A stretch of 64,000 nt of DNA from Saccharopolyspora sp. SCSIO 74807 (GTDB lineage Bacteria; Actinomycetota; Actinomycetes; Mycobacteriales; Pseudonocardiaceae). A program made the translations under genes and the position numbers. Where the stretch lies: assembly GCF_037023755.1 (NCBI RefSeq), contig NZ_CP146100.1:5363501-5427500 (forward strand). Direction: 5' to 3'. The notes below the pieces were generated by a model. That model had not been told where the DNA came from, did not search any database, and saw only the letters and a program-made list of their open reading frames with translations. Below, one piece after another: positions 18,422 through 26,317 of the stretch (the stretch's first letter is position 1; every line of letters begins with the position of its first letter).

Positions 18422-18941
18422 TGCCGACGGGGTGGGCAGCGTCTTCCAATTCCGAACCGCCCTTTTCGCAGTCCGGCCAAGTTACCGATCGGCGCCGCCC
18501 CACTGAACCGCCGAGTCCACTTCGGACTTCGCTGCCCTCAACTGCCCGAGGTTTGCGACGAACCTCAACTTGCAACCAGCATAAATTATGGACGATCGCG
18601 ATTCCGGCGTCTAAGCGGAAATAACGAATAGCCGACAAGGGGCGTTTATGATGACCGGTCGATCGATCATCGCTTTTTCGCGCGACGAAAACCTCGTCGT
18701 GGAAAGATCGTCCAGTAACCCGGTGGGAAGCCGATCCCGAGCGCAGCGACTCGTCCCACTCTGCCGCCGACAGAACCGCCCTTCACTCAGGCCCCGTCAG
18801 CCGCCAACCCCTCCAGGCGGCGCGTGTCCCCGCCGCTCTCGCCGGTCCCTGCGGATCGTTCCGGTAAGCCGCACGGAGGTTGTGACTCGCGTGCAACACC
18901 GAGCTCAAACCAGGGAAACGGGGAGGGGCGATCCTCGGAGC
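18422..18941. other. Divergent intergenic stretch
   Basis: No gene is recognised. From 18422 to about 18480 the minus strand still carries in-frame remains of the formate dehydrogenase N-terminus. Around 18560-18620 the DNA is unusually AT-rich (GCATAAATTATGG) for this genome and may hold a promoter, possibly for the plus-strand ACT-GNAT gene. The plus-strand frame open from 18648 has arginine- and proline-rich content without similarity. Confidence 0.45.
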
Positions 18942-20237
18942 ATGCGCTGGATGCGACAGACAGGCTTTGTGCGCTGGGTACGAGCGCACGGCCGGGGCTG
19001 CTACGTTTTCGTGGGCGTGCTCGTCTGGATGACCGGACTCGTGTGGGCGGCGGCCGGTGGCGGGACCGCAACAGCGCTCATCGGCGCCGCGTTGTCAGCG
19101 CTGGCCGCAGTGACCGTCGGCGCGGCGAGCCGCAACGGCGCATCGAGTGGTGGGGCGGCCCCGGCAACAGCGTCGGAGACGCAGCGGCCGCTGGAGGTAC
19201 GCGAAGCGGAACCCGACCGAAAACCGGTGCTGTGGCGCGTGCGCACCGGCGTGGTCGATGCGCCCGGCCAGTTGGCCGAAGTCGCTGCCGCACTTGCCGC
19301 TCTCGGCGCCGACATCCGCACCGTGCAAGTGCACCCCACCACCGAAGGTGCGGTGGACGAGATTCTCTTGCACGCCCCATCCGGGGTACGTCGTCGCGAC
19401 CTCCTGCGGGCCGTGCGGGTTGCCGGAGGAACCAGCGTCCGTGTGGCGCGCGCTGAGGTGCACGAGCTTGATGACATACCGACGCGGGCATTGAGTGTCG
19501 CCACGGGACTGGTCACCGGGCGGACCGAACTGCGGCGTGGACTGGCCGTGCTACTCGGCGAGGTCGCGGTGGACTGGTGCGAACCGAACGTCCGCATCCA
19601 GGAGGACCAGCACACAATCGCCGTGCCCGCGCCCGGTGGAGGAATGTTCCGGGTGCACCGCAGCAACGGGGAATTCACACCGGCCGAGCAGGCCCGGGCC
19701 CAGCGCCTAGCGGATCTGGCGGCGCGCTCGTGGGAACGCACGCCCGCCCACGCCGACGTGATCGGCACACGTTCCGGCCGGGAACTTCCAACGCGAGTGG
19801 TGGACCGCAGCGACTACGCCCACCTCCTCGCCTTCTACCGAGCATGTTCACCGGCGTCCCGACACCGCCGCCACCGCGCAGGCCCTCCCGATCAAGACGA
19901 GATCCTGCGTCTGCTCACCCCGGGAGTCGGCCGGGCACTAGCGGTCTTCGACGGCGACGACATCATCGCGTGGGGAAACCTCGTGTACGAAGGCGAGCAA
20001 GGAGATGTGGCCCTACTCGTCCGCGACGACTGGCAACGGCGCGGCATCGGTACGGCGCTGGCACGACTGCTCGTCGACCACGCCGAACGCGTCGGCCTCT
20101 CCGCGGTATCAGCACGCACACAGGTGGACGACAGCCCCACTGCCGCGACACTACGCGCCGCCGGTTTCATCCTGCACCGCGTTCCCGAACCCGGCGAGTG
20201 GCACTGGACCCACACCGCGTCCGAACACGCCATTTGA
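18942..20237 (+). CDS. Membrane-anchored ACT-GNAT fusion protein
   Basis: A protein of about 431 residues with an unusual layout. Two hydrophobic segments near the N-terminus (YVFVGVLVWMTGLVWAAAGG and ALIGAALSALAAVTVGAA) are followed by an ACT-like ligand-binding domain (VDAPGQLAEVAAALAALGAD, then EILLHAPSGV). A middle region with CEPNVRIQEDQHT comes next, then a C-terminal GNAT acetyltransferase with DWQRRGIGTALARLLV as the acetyl-CoA loop. ACT domains usually bind amino acids, so acetylation may be controlled by one, as known for some actinobacterial protein acetyltransferases. The start at 18942 is the best supported, since the longer frame upstream is not protein-like. Target unknown. Confidence 0.8.
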   Translation: MRWMRQTGFVRWVRAHGRGCYVFVGVLVWMTGLVWAAAGGGTATALIGAALSALAAVTVGAASRNGASSGGAAPATASETQRPLEVREAEPDRKPVLWRVRTGVVDAPGQLAEVAAALAALGADIRTVQVHPTTEGAVDEILLHAPSGVRRRDLLRAVRVAGGTSVRVARAEVHELDDIPTRALSVATGLVTGRTELRRGLAVLLGEVAVDWCEPNVRIQEDQHTIAVPAPGGGMFRVHRSNGEFTPAEQARAQRLADLAARSWERTPAHADVIGTRSGRELPTRVVDRSDYAHLLAFYRACSPASRHRRHRAGPPDQDEILRLLTPGVGRALAVFDGDDIIAWGNLVYEGEQGDVALLVRDDWQRRGIGTALARLLVDHAERVGLSAVSARTQVDDSPTAATLRAAGFILHRVPEPGEWHWTHTASEHAI

Positions 20238-20556
20238 CCGGCCGACGCAGCGAACCTCAGCGAGGACGCCCTACTTTGTTCCCGGAGAACGTTCGAAAAG
20301 GATCAGGCATGTGACGAGCCGTCAGAAGGCCGCCGGTGTAGTCGGCGCTGATGTCGTCGAGATCCAGGCTCGCGGGCGCTCGGCACTGATGTAGCTGACC
20401 GCGCCCTCACCAATGACGGCGATCCGCCACGCGTTGGCCAATGGTCGAACCCGGTGGTTTTGCTCCGACCTTTCGGCAACTGGCGGCCGGTGACGAGCAC
20501 AAGCGCGAGACAACCGGCCGCGCATGGGATGGTGATGTCGGCAAGAGCAGGCGTTG
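20238..20556. other. Convergent intergenic stretch
   Basis: It lies between the 3' ends of the ACT-GNAT gene and the MerR gene. No gene or clear terminator stem was recognised. The frames open here on the minus strand continue past the MerR stop in other frames and carry no similarity. Confidence 0.4.
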
Positions 20557-20868
20557 TCAACCTTCTCCGTCCGCGGGTGTGGCGCGCAGCTGCGCCAGCT
20601 GGTCTTCCAGGGCGATGATCCGGCACGCTCCCCACACCGGCATGCCCTGATCCACCAGCTCGCGCACCCGCGCGGCCCGCCGCAGCTGCGCGCGCGAATA
20701 GCGCCGATGCCCGCCTCCGGAACGCACTGGGACGAGCAACCCCGATTCCTCCAGCGAACGCAAGAACGGCTGGGTCGCACCCACCATCTCCGCCGCTCGC
20801 CCCATCGTGTACGCCGGGTACTCGGCGTCGTCGAACTTGTCCTCGATCCCGGCGTGTTCCTCGCTCAT
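20557..20868 (-). CDS. MerR-family transcriptional regulator, short form
   Basis: A 103-residue DNA-binding protein. The MerR helix-turn-helix covers residues 18-80: YTMGRAAEMVGATQPFLRSL, EESGLLVPVR, GGHRRYSRAQLRR, then RVRELVDQGMPVWGACRII. A short coiled region (LEDQLAQLRATP) follows in place of the usual long effector domain, so it is close to HspR-like or BldC-like small regulators and has no metal-binding cysteines. The start at 20868 (MSEEHAG) matches the family; upstream codons do not. Its target is not evident. Confidence 0.85.
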   Translation of the reverse strand: MSEEHAGIEDKFDDAEYPAYTMGRAAEMVGATQPFLRSLEESGLLVPVRSGGGHRRYSRAQLRRAARVRELVDQGMPVWGACRIIALEDQLAQLRATPADGEG

Positions 20869-21094
20869 CGCACTCCCACGTAAGCCCCTCCACAAACGGA
20901 CCCCCGACGCATCATCCGGCCTCCACGCCACCGCACTCCCATGGTCTGGCGTCACTGACCACCACCCTCGATGATCTGGCGGGCCCCGCCGTTCGGCACG
21001 ACCAAGAACGTGGCCATCTCCGTCGCACGGCGAACTCAACACCTCGACCGCAAGCCCACGCGCTGCACTTCACAGGCACGGATGCAGGGGAGAT

Positions 21095-21113
21095 GAGAAT
21101 GAGAACCATTTTC
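21095..21113 (+). promoter_or_regulatory. Fur/Zur-like operator
   Basis: GAGAATGAGAACCATTTTC matches the classical 19-base Fur box (GATAATGATAATCATTATC) at 15 positions and has arms GAGAATG and CATTTTC. It ends 14 bases before the ATG of the downstream gene, a position where a bound repressor would block transcription. In actinobacteria such sites are bound by Fur, Zur or Nur proteins. Which metal is meant cannot be told by eye. Confidence 0.5.
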
Positions 21114-21127
21114 GATAAGCTTCCGTC

Positions 21128-21523
21128 ATGCGGCATACGGAAGGATTCACGGCGGTGGCGTGCGGGGTTGATCCCTGTCCGGCTGGGGGTGTCGACCCGC
21201 TGGCAGCGCTCCGATTAGCCGTCCGGCAATGCGAGCACGGCGTGCTGGTCCGAAGCGGTGGGTGCCCGCTGGCACTCCTGCCACGGACGAGCGGCACCCC
21301 AGCCTGCACGACATCGCAGCCGGGGGCGGGGCCGTTCGTTCTCGTGCAACCGTGCGACGCCGCCCGCCGAGCGAGCGGCGAGGTGGTGGTCGCGGGGCCG
21401 TTGCACGAATTGGCCGACGTGATCGACCTGTGCCACTGGCTCACCGATGGGCTGCTCACCGGCACGCCTCTCCCTGGCCACCTCCGGCCGGCGTTCGTCA
21501 TCAGTACCGATCGCCGCTCGTAG
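21128..21523 (+). CDS. Cysteine-rich ferredoxin-like hypothetical protein
   Basis: A 131-residue protein with seven cysteines, among them CGVDPC near the N-terminus, CEHGVLVRSGGC at residues 35-47, and single cysteines at 60, 75 and 102. The central half reads PFVLVQPCDAARRASGEVVV and LADVIDLCHWLTDGLL, which resembles the thioredoxin-like (2Fe-2S) ferredoxin fold seen in small actinobacterial proteins. The exact family was not settled. The start directly follows a Fur/Zur-like operator, so expression is probably metal-dependent. A role in metal or iron-sulfur homeostasis is an inference from that site. Confidence 0.6.
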   Translation: MRHTEGFTAVACGVDPCPAGGVDPLAALRLAVRQCEHGVLVRSGGCPLALLPRTSGTPACTTSQPGAGPFVLVQPCDAARRASGEVVVAGPLHELADVIDLCHWLTDGLLTGTPLPGHLRPAFVISTDRRS

Positions 21524-21932
21524 CCTCTCCCGACGATCAGTACGCACCCCCGGGCTCACGCCAGCTGCCGCGGTTTCGACATGCAGGGACGGCCCGGTAT
21601 TTCCATGCTCAATCGCGGAAAACCTCGCCACCGAAGTGGCGACCGCGGACGAAGCTCGCCACGTGCGACAACGACCACCCCGACCGCCCCAGACGACCTC
21701 TGTGTCCACTGTGGATGACTTCTGCACTCGCAGCGGCGCTGCGACTCTCGATGTGCCCAAGATGAGCCACGGCGCGTACCGCCGCAGTTCCGGTTCCGCG
21801 CTCCGGTCCCTGCCCAGTTGGACAGGTGCAGGCCCGATCGACTGGGGAGGTTACGTCCCCGTGAGAGACAGATTACGGTCGGGACTTGTCGAGGTCACTG
21901 TCGTAGCGCTGCTAGTGCACCGAGGAGAACCG
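21524..21932. other. Stretch without a recognisable gene
   Basis: Frames are open on both strands but none shows a domain or a proper ribosome binding site. It should carry the promoter for the short DUF4242-like frame and the alcohol dehydrogenase that follow. Nothing distinctive was seen. Confidence 0.4.
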
Positions 21933-22105
21933 CTGTGGACCGTTACGTGGTGGAACCGAACTTCCCCGATGCCGGGGGGCTTTCCGAAGACGGCCTACGC
22001 ACACTGTCGGCGGCGAACGAGGTACTCCGATCCACGCACTACGACCTGCAGCTGCTCGTGCGAGTGACCTCACCTGACGAGCCGTCCCAGACCGCGAGCG
22101 CTTGA
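21933..22105 (+). CDS. DUF4242-like N-terminal remnant, 57 aa
   Basis: GTG 21933 lies behind GGAGAACCGCT. The first 35 residues (VDRYVVEPNFPDAGGLSEDG, then LRTLSAANEVLRS) match the beginning of DUF4242 proteins, which are about 90 residues long. The end is unrelated, so the second beta-alpha unit is lost. The stop TGA shares one base with the ATG of the iron alcohol dehydrogenase (TGATG). The remnant may therefore survive as a ribosome-loading leader for that gene. No independent function is expected. Confidence 0.45.
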
Positions 22106-23352
22106 TGCCCCGGGTTGGCGTGGGCCCAGGCTCCAACGGCGACTGGACTGGGACGGAGCAACTGGCGGGACCTCGTGTGCCGGCTGAGCCGACGACAGCG
22201 AGCGGACAGCTCGCCAAGTTTCATGCGCCCGAGATCGTGTTCGGCCAGAACGCGCTGTTGGAACTCGGACACAGCGCGGGGCGCCTCGGAGCGCGGCACC
22301 CATTCCTGCTGACCGACGCAGGTGTGGTGGAGGCAGGCTGGGCGCATCGAGCGTGCGAGCAGCTCAGGTCGGTCGGGCTGCACCCCGTTGTGTGGTCCGA
22401 CCTGACCCCCAATCCCAAGGACTTCGAGGTCCAGGCGGCATACGACCGGTACGTCGACTCCGGTGCGGACGTGATCATCGCGGTAGGGGGTGGCTCCTGC
22501 GTGGACGCCGCCAAAGGCGTCGCGATCCTGTCCGGCAACGGCGGCCACATCCTCGATTACGAAGGGGTCGACGAGGTCGTCAAGCCGATTCCACCACTTG
22601 TGATGGTGCCCTCGACTTCCGGCACGGGAGCCGACGTTTCCCAATTCTGCGTGGTCACCGACACCTTCCAGGAGACCAAGGTGACCATCATCAGCCGCAC
22701 CCTCGTTCCCGAGATATCGATCGTCGACCCGCTTCTGCTGACCACGATGCCGGAGTGGCTCAACGCCGCCACCGGCCTCGACGCTCTTGCCCACGCCGTC
22801 GAGTCCTACGTCTCCCGTGCGCACAACCCGCTCACCGATCACCACGCGTTGCACGCGGTCAGCCTGGTGACCGAGAATCTCTTGCGCACGCTCGTCGATC
22901 CCCAGAACATGCAGGCACGAACGGCGATGGCCCAAGGGTCCTTGGAAGCCGGCATGGCCTTTACCAACGCGATCCTTGGCGCCACCCACGCGATGAGCCA
23001 CCAAGTGGGAGGGCTCCTGGACGCGCCGCACGGAATGATCAACGCCATCCTGCTGCCCCACGTCATCCGGTTCAACGCCGCGGAAGACCCCGTCCGCTAC
23101 GGGCCCCTGGCTCGTGCAGCCGGGATCGACATCGACCGGGTGCGGGCGGACCAGGCCGCCGAGCTGCTCGCCGACCGCGTGCGCGAATTGGCCGACTCGC
23201 TCGGCGTGCCGCGAGGACTGCGCGGGCTGGGAGTCGGCGAGCACAACGTCGCCAGCCTGGCCCGGACGACGATGCGGGACGCTTGCTTGACGACCAACCC
23301 CCGGACCATGGACCAGCAGCAGGCCGTGGCGCTGTTCCGCGCCGCCATGTGA
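22105..23352 (+). CDS. Iron-containing alcohol dehydrogenase
   Basis: A 415-residue group III alcohol dehydrogenase that oxidises primary alcohols or diols with a nicotinamide cofactor. The NAD-binding GGGSCVDAAKG, the STSGTGADVSQF loop, and the metal ligands in GLDALAHAVES and THAMSHQVGGLLDAPHG are intact. The first 35 residues before LAKFHAPEIVFGQ are extra relative to the family, so a later start is possible. It stands directly before the MnoS/MnoR-type sensor pair. From memory, the M. smegmatis methanol/1,3-propanediol locus has a 1,3-propanediol-type dehydrogenase in the same position. A diol or short alcohol substrate is therefore likely, but this is inferred. Confidence 0.9.
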   Translation: MPRVGVGPGSNGDWTGTEQLAGPRVPAEPTTASGQLAKFHAPEIVFGQNALLELGHSAGRLGARHPFLLTDAGVVEAGWAHRACEQLRSVGLHPVVWSDLTPNPKDFEVQAAYDRYVDSGADVIIAVGGGSCVDAAKGVAILSGNGGHILDYEGVDEVVKPIPPLVMVPSTSGTGADVSQFCVVTDTFQETKVTIISRTLVPEISIVDPLLLTTMPEWLNAATGLDALAHAVESYVSRAHNPLTDHHALHAVSLVTENLLRTLVDPQNMQARTAMAQGSLEAGMAFTNAILGATHAMSHQVGGLLDAPHGMINAILLPHVIRFNAAEDPVRYGPLARAAGIDIDRVRADQAAELLADRVRELADSLGVPRGLRGLGVGEHNVASLARTTMRDACLTTNPRTMDQQQAVALFRAAM

Positions 23353-23359
23353 GGGCCCC

Positions 23360-24721
23360 ATGCACGACCCGGACCGCTCCGAATCGCCCGCGCTCGGGAA
23401 GTTGACCGGAGTCCGTTCGAGCAAGCACTCGTTCTACCCGGAGTACCGGCGCTCGAACGAACGGCTGACGCACACCGTCCGCGCGTTGGACGAGATCTCG
23501 CAGGCACTCGTGCGGTCCGCGGAAGGGCCGCGCGCGCTGGTGGAAGCCGTGGTCACCGCGGCGGCCGATCACCTGCAGGCGCAGTGGCTGCTGCTGGCGA
23601 TCTCCGGCGGCCAGCTCAGCGGGATGCGGCCGAGCCAGTTGCTCTACCACCACGGGACGTTCATCGACGACCAGCACGACATGCCGCGGCCGATCCGCCA
23701 TCACTTGACCATGGTGCGCACCTCCCCGTGGGAACTGGGCACCTGCTCGTTGAACAACGGACTGGTTCGCGCGCCGATGATGCTCGACGACGAACCGGTC
23801 GGCGGGATCGTCGCGCTCGCGGGCGAGGACGTGCAGCTCGCCGACACGGACCTGGCCATCATCCGCGTGCTGGCCAACCAAGCGGCGGTGGCGCTGTACA
23901 ACTCGCATCTGTTCCAGACCGCGACGCACTTGCGGGGCCGCACCGACCAGCTCACTGCAGAGGCGTCCCGGCAAGCCGAACACCTCGTTCAACGGCAAGC
24001 GGAACTGGAGCACGTTCAGCAACAGCTGACCGCGGCCATCCAACGCCAAGTGATCGACGAAGAGCGCCACCGCATCGCCAGGGAGCTGCACGACAGCGTC
24101 ACGCAAGCCGTGCTCAGCGCCGGAATGATCGTCGAGGTTTGCCGTTCCGAGCTGGAGGTCCTTCCGCCGCCTGCCCCGGCCCTTGCCCAACGGCTGGAGC
24201 CGGCCAAGGAGCTCACCCAGCAAGCCGTCGCGCAGCTGCGATCGGCGATCTACGCGCTGCACAACGCCAGTGACGAAGCCCCGGGGTCGCTACCGGTGCT
24301 GCTGGAACGACTCTCGCACGTGCACCTGCCCACCGAGTTGGAGGTCGCGGTGCGCGTGGAAGGCGACGCGATCGCACTGCCGCCCGCGATCGAGCACTCG
24401 ATGCTGCGACTGACCGGCGAGGCGCTGTTCAACACGGCGATGCACGCCCACGCCGATCAAGCCGTGGTCGTTCTCCGGTACCGGCCCGATCGGGTCCTGC
24501 TGTCGGTCGGCGACGACGGAACCGGCGACCCGGATGTTCTGCAGCGCGACCTGCTTTCCGCCGGCAATGAGCACAGCGGATACCACTGCGGTTTGGCGAA
24601 CATGGTGCACCGAGCCGAGGAGATGGGCGGCACGCTGAGCATTCGACGCGCGGAGCTCGGCGGCGTGTTGGTGCACCTGGATGTCCCGCTTTCCCCGGCA
24701 TGGAGGGTTTCCGATGATTGA
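23360..24721 (+). CDS. mnoS: Sensor histidine kinase MnoS-like
   Basis: A cytosolic 453-residue kinase without membrane segments. Residues 30-190 form a GAF-type sensor domain, residues 195-225 a coiled coil (HLVQRQAELEHVQQQL), then the HisKA_3 phospho-acceptor box ERHRIARELHDSVTQ, and a C-terminal ATPase domain with LFNTAMHAHA and VGDDGTGDP. It starts seven bases after the alcohol dehydrogenase, and its stop overlaps the response-regulator start. In mycobacteria the equivalent pair MnoS/MnoR activates methanol and 1,3-propanediol oxidation. The same gene context here supports that role, and the signal is presumably the alcohol or its aldehyde. Confidence 0.85.
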   Translation: MHDPDRSESPALGKLTGVRSSKHSFYPEYRRSNERLTHTVRALDEISQALVRSAEGPRALVEAVVTAAADHLQAQWLLLAISGGQLSGMRPSQLLYHHGTFIDDQHDMPRPIRHHLTMVRTSPWELGTCSLNNGLVRAPMMLDDEPVGGIVALAGEDVQLADTDLAIIRVLANQAAVALYNSHLFQTATHLRGRTDQLTAEASRQAEHLVQRQAELEHVQQQLTAAIQRQVIDEERHRIARELHDSVTQAVLSAGMIVEVCRSELEVLPPPAPALAQRLEPAKELTQQAVAQLRSAIYALHNASDEAPGSLPVLLERLSHVHLPTELEVAVRVEGDAIALPPAIEHSMLRLTGEALFNTAMHAHADQAVVVLRYRPDRVLLSVGDDGTGDPDVLQRDLLSAGNEHSGYHCGLANMVHRAEEMGGTLSIRRAELGGVLVHLDVPLSPAWRVSDD

Positions 24722-25394
24722 GGCAGCACAGCGGCACGAACCGCCCCGGGGCTCGCAGGAGGAGACCGTGGGGATCATGCTGGTCGACGACCACGCCATC
24801 GTCCGGCAAGGGCTTCGCGCCGTGCTGGAGCGAGAAACGGATCTGGCGGTGGTGTGCGAGGCTTCCAGCGCCGAGGAAGCGCTGGCATCCGTGACGCGGT
24901 ACGCCCCCACCGTCGTCCTGCTCGACCTGAAGCTCTCCTACGGCGACTCCACCGAAGGCTTGCGGTTGTGCGAAGAACTCATCCGCGCACGTCCCAACAT
25001 CGGCGTGCTCGTGTTCACGACCTTCCTCGAAGACAACCTCGTGATCGAGGCACTTCGGCGGGGGGCGAGAGGTTACGTGGTCAAAGATGTCGACACCACC
25101 GAGTTGGTCCGGTCCATCCGCGCGGTCGCGCGCGACGAGAGCGCGTTCGACTCGCGGTCCGCAGCTGCGATGGCGCACTCGATCAGCAACCAGGACGACA
25201 CGCCTGAGCTGACACCCCGAGAGCTAGGGGTGCTGCAGCTGCTCGCACGCGGTATGAACAACCGGGAGATCGGTGAGCAGCTCCACATCTCCGAGACGAC
25301 GGTGAAGTTCCACACCCGCAACGTCAAGCGCAAGCTCAGCGTGTGCAGCCGAGCGGAGGCCGTCTACGCCGCGAGCAAAGAAGGATTGATCTGA
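24714..25394 (+). CDS. mnoR: Response regulator MnoR-like, LuxR output
   Basis: A 226-residue NarL/FixJ-type regulator. The receiver domain has the acidic pair in LVDDHAIVRQG, the phosphorylated Asp in VVLLDLKLS and the Lys of YVVKDVDTTE. The LuxR-type helix-turn-helix reads LTPRELGVLQLLARGMNNRE and then ISETTVKFHTRNVKRKL. The start ATG 24714 overlaps the end of the kinase gene by eight bases, so both are translated together. It probably binds upstream of mno and of the mycofactocin genes; repeated CAGGAAA elements in the 30376-30792 spacer are candidate sites. Confidence 0.9.
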   Translation: MIEAAQRHEPPRGSQEETVGIMLVDDHAIVRQGLRAVLERETDLAVVCEASSAEEALASVTRYAPTVVLLDLKLSYGDSTEGLRLCEELIRARPNIGVLVFTTFLEDNLVIEALRRGARGYVVKDVDTTELVRSIRAVARDESAFDSRSAAAMAHSISNQDDTPELTPRELGVLQLLARGMNNREIGEQLHISETTVKFHTRNVKRKLSVCSRAEAVYAASKEGLI

Positions 25395-25408
25395 CCACCG
25401 ACGCCGCA

Positions 25409-26317
25409 TCAGCGGCGATCGATGACCAACCAGCCGCCGTGGTGCTCCTCCACCCGGAAATGTGCTCCGGCGCCGCGGCCGAGTTCTTCCAACGCCGGTA
25501 GGTCGAACGTGCGTACGTGGCCGTAGGCCGCAGTGGGCTCCGGCTCGAACGGGACGGCGATGACCACCCGTTCCCGCGCGAGGCGAAGTGCCTCGGCCAG
25601 GACCGCGGCGCCATGGACCGGTTCGAGATGTTCGAGCAGGTGCACGGCGAGCACCGTGTCCACGGCGCCGTCCGGCAACGGGATTCGGGCTGCGTCGCAG
25701 ACGAGGGTGCCGACGGGCGTGCGGCGCTGCCGCGCCATTCGTCGCAGCAGATCGATGCTGCCCTGGTCGATGTCCGCGGCGATCACCTCGGTACCGGCGC
25801 GTGCGGCCAACAGCATCGCCAGGAATCCGAAGCAGGACCCGACGTCCAGAACGCGCCCGGGTGGCACGAGTTCCAGACTGCGGCGGTAGACCGGAACGAT
25901 CTCCGCTATCGCGGAGCAGCGGGGTCCCGGTTCAGCGGTCCACAGCCGCCGGATGTGCTCGAGGGTGTTGTCGTAGAACAGCGACCAGGCTCGCCCGGGA
26001 TCGTCCACAGTGGTCTTGACGACGCCGGTGAACACGCGCTCGAAGATGTCGACGCTGCTGCTGAGCCAACCCGGGGCGAACAACTCGTGGCGGAGCAGTC
26101 CGGCGAGGTCGTTGTCGAGCTGCTCCGGTGGGATCCGGTGACCGATCCGGAGGCGGTCCCCGTTGCGGTGCAGACAGAAGTGCCGCGTGCGGGCCACCGT
26201 TACCGCATCGGATGCATCGTGGTCTCCGCCGCGCACGACTTCGACCAGCCCGTCGTCGTAACGTCCCGGGGTCGAAGGGCCGAGCGTGTCGAGCGGCCCA
26301 CCGGCTCGCTGGTTCAT
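25409..26317 (-). CDS. mftM: Mycofactocin oligosaccharide methyltransferase MftM
   Basis: A 302-residue SAM-dependent methyltransferase. The SAM site is VLDVGSCFGFLAMLLAARAG with the acidic end of the next strand in IAADIDQG, followed by DTVLAVHLLEHLEP and VVIAVPFEPEPTAAYGHVR. MftM methylates one glucose of the glycan attached to mycofactocin in mycobacteria. The identification rests on its place in the methanol/mycofactocin locus, beside the MnoSR pair as remembered for M. smegmatis, and on overall pattern, not on an alignment. Its ATG overlaps the VWA gene stop by four bases, so it is the last gene of the mno operon. It converges with mnoR, 14 bases apart. Confidence 0.7.
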   Translation of the reverse strand: MNQRAGGPLDTLGPSTPGRYDDGLVEVVRGGDHDASDAVTVARTRHFCLHRNGDRLRIGHRIPPEQLDNDLAGLLRHELFAPGWLSSSVDIFERVFTGVVKTTVDDPGRAWSLFYDNTLEHIRRLWTAEPGPRCSAIAEIVPVYRRSLELVPPGRVLDVGSCFGFLAMLLAARAGTEVIAADIDQGSIDLLRRMARQRRTPVGTLVCDAARIPLPDGAVDTVLAVHLLEHLEPVHGAAVLAEALRLARERVVIAVPFEPEPTAAYGHVRTFDLPALEELGRGAGAHFRVEEHHGGWLVIDRR

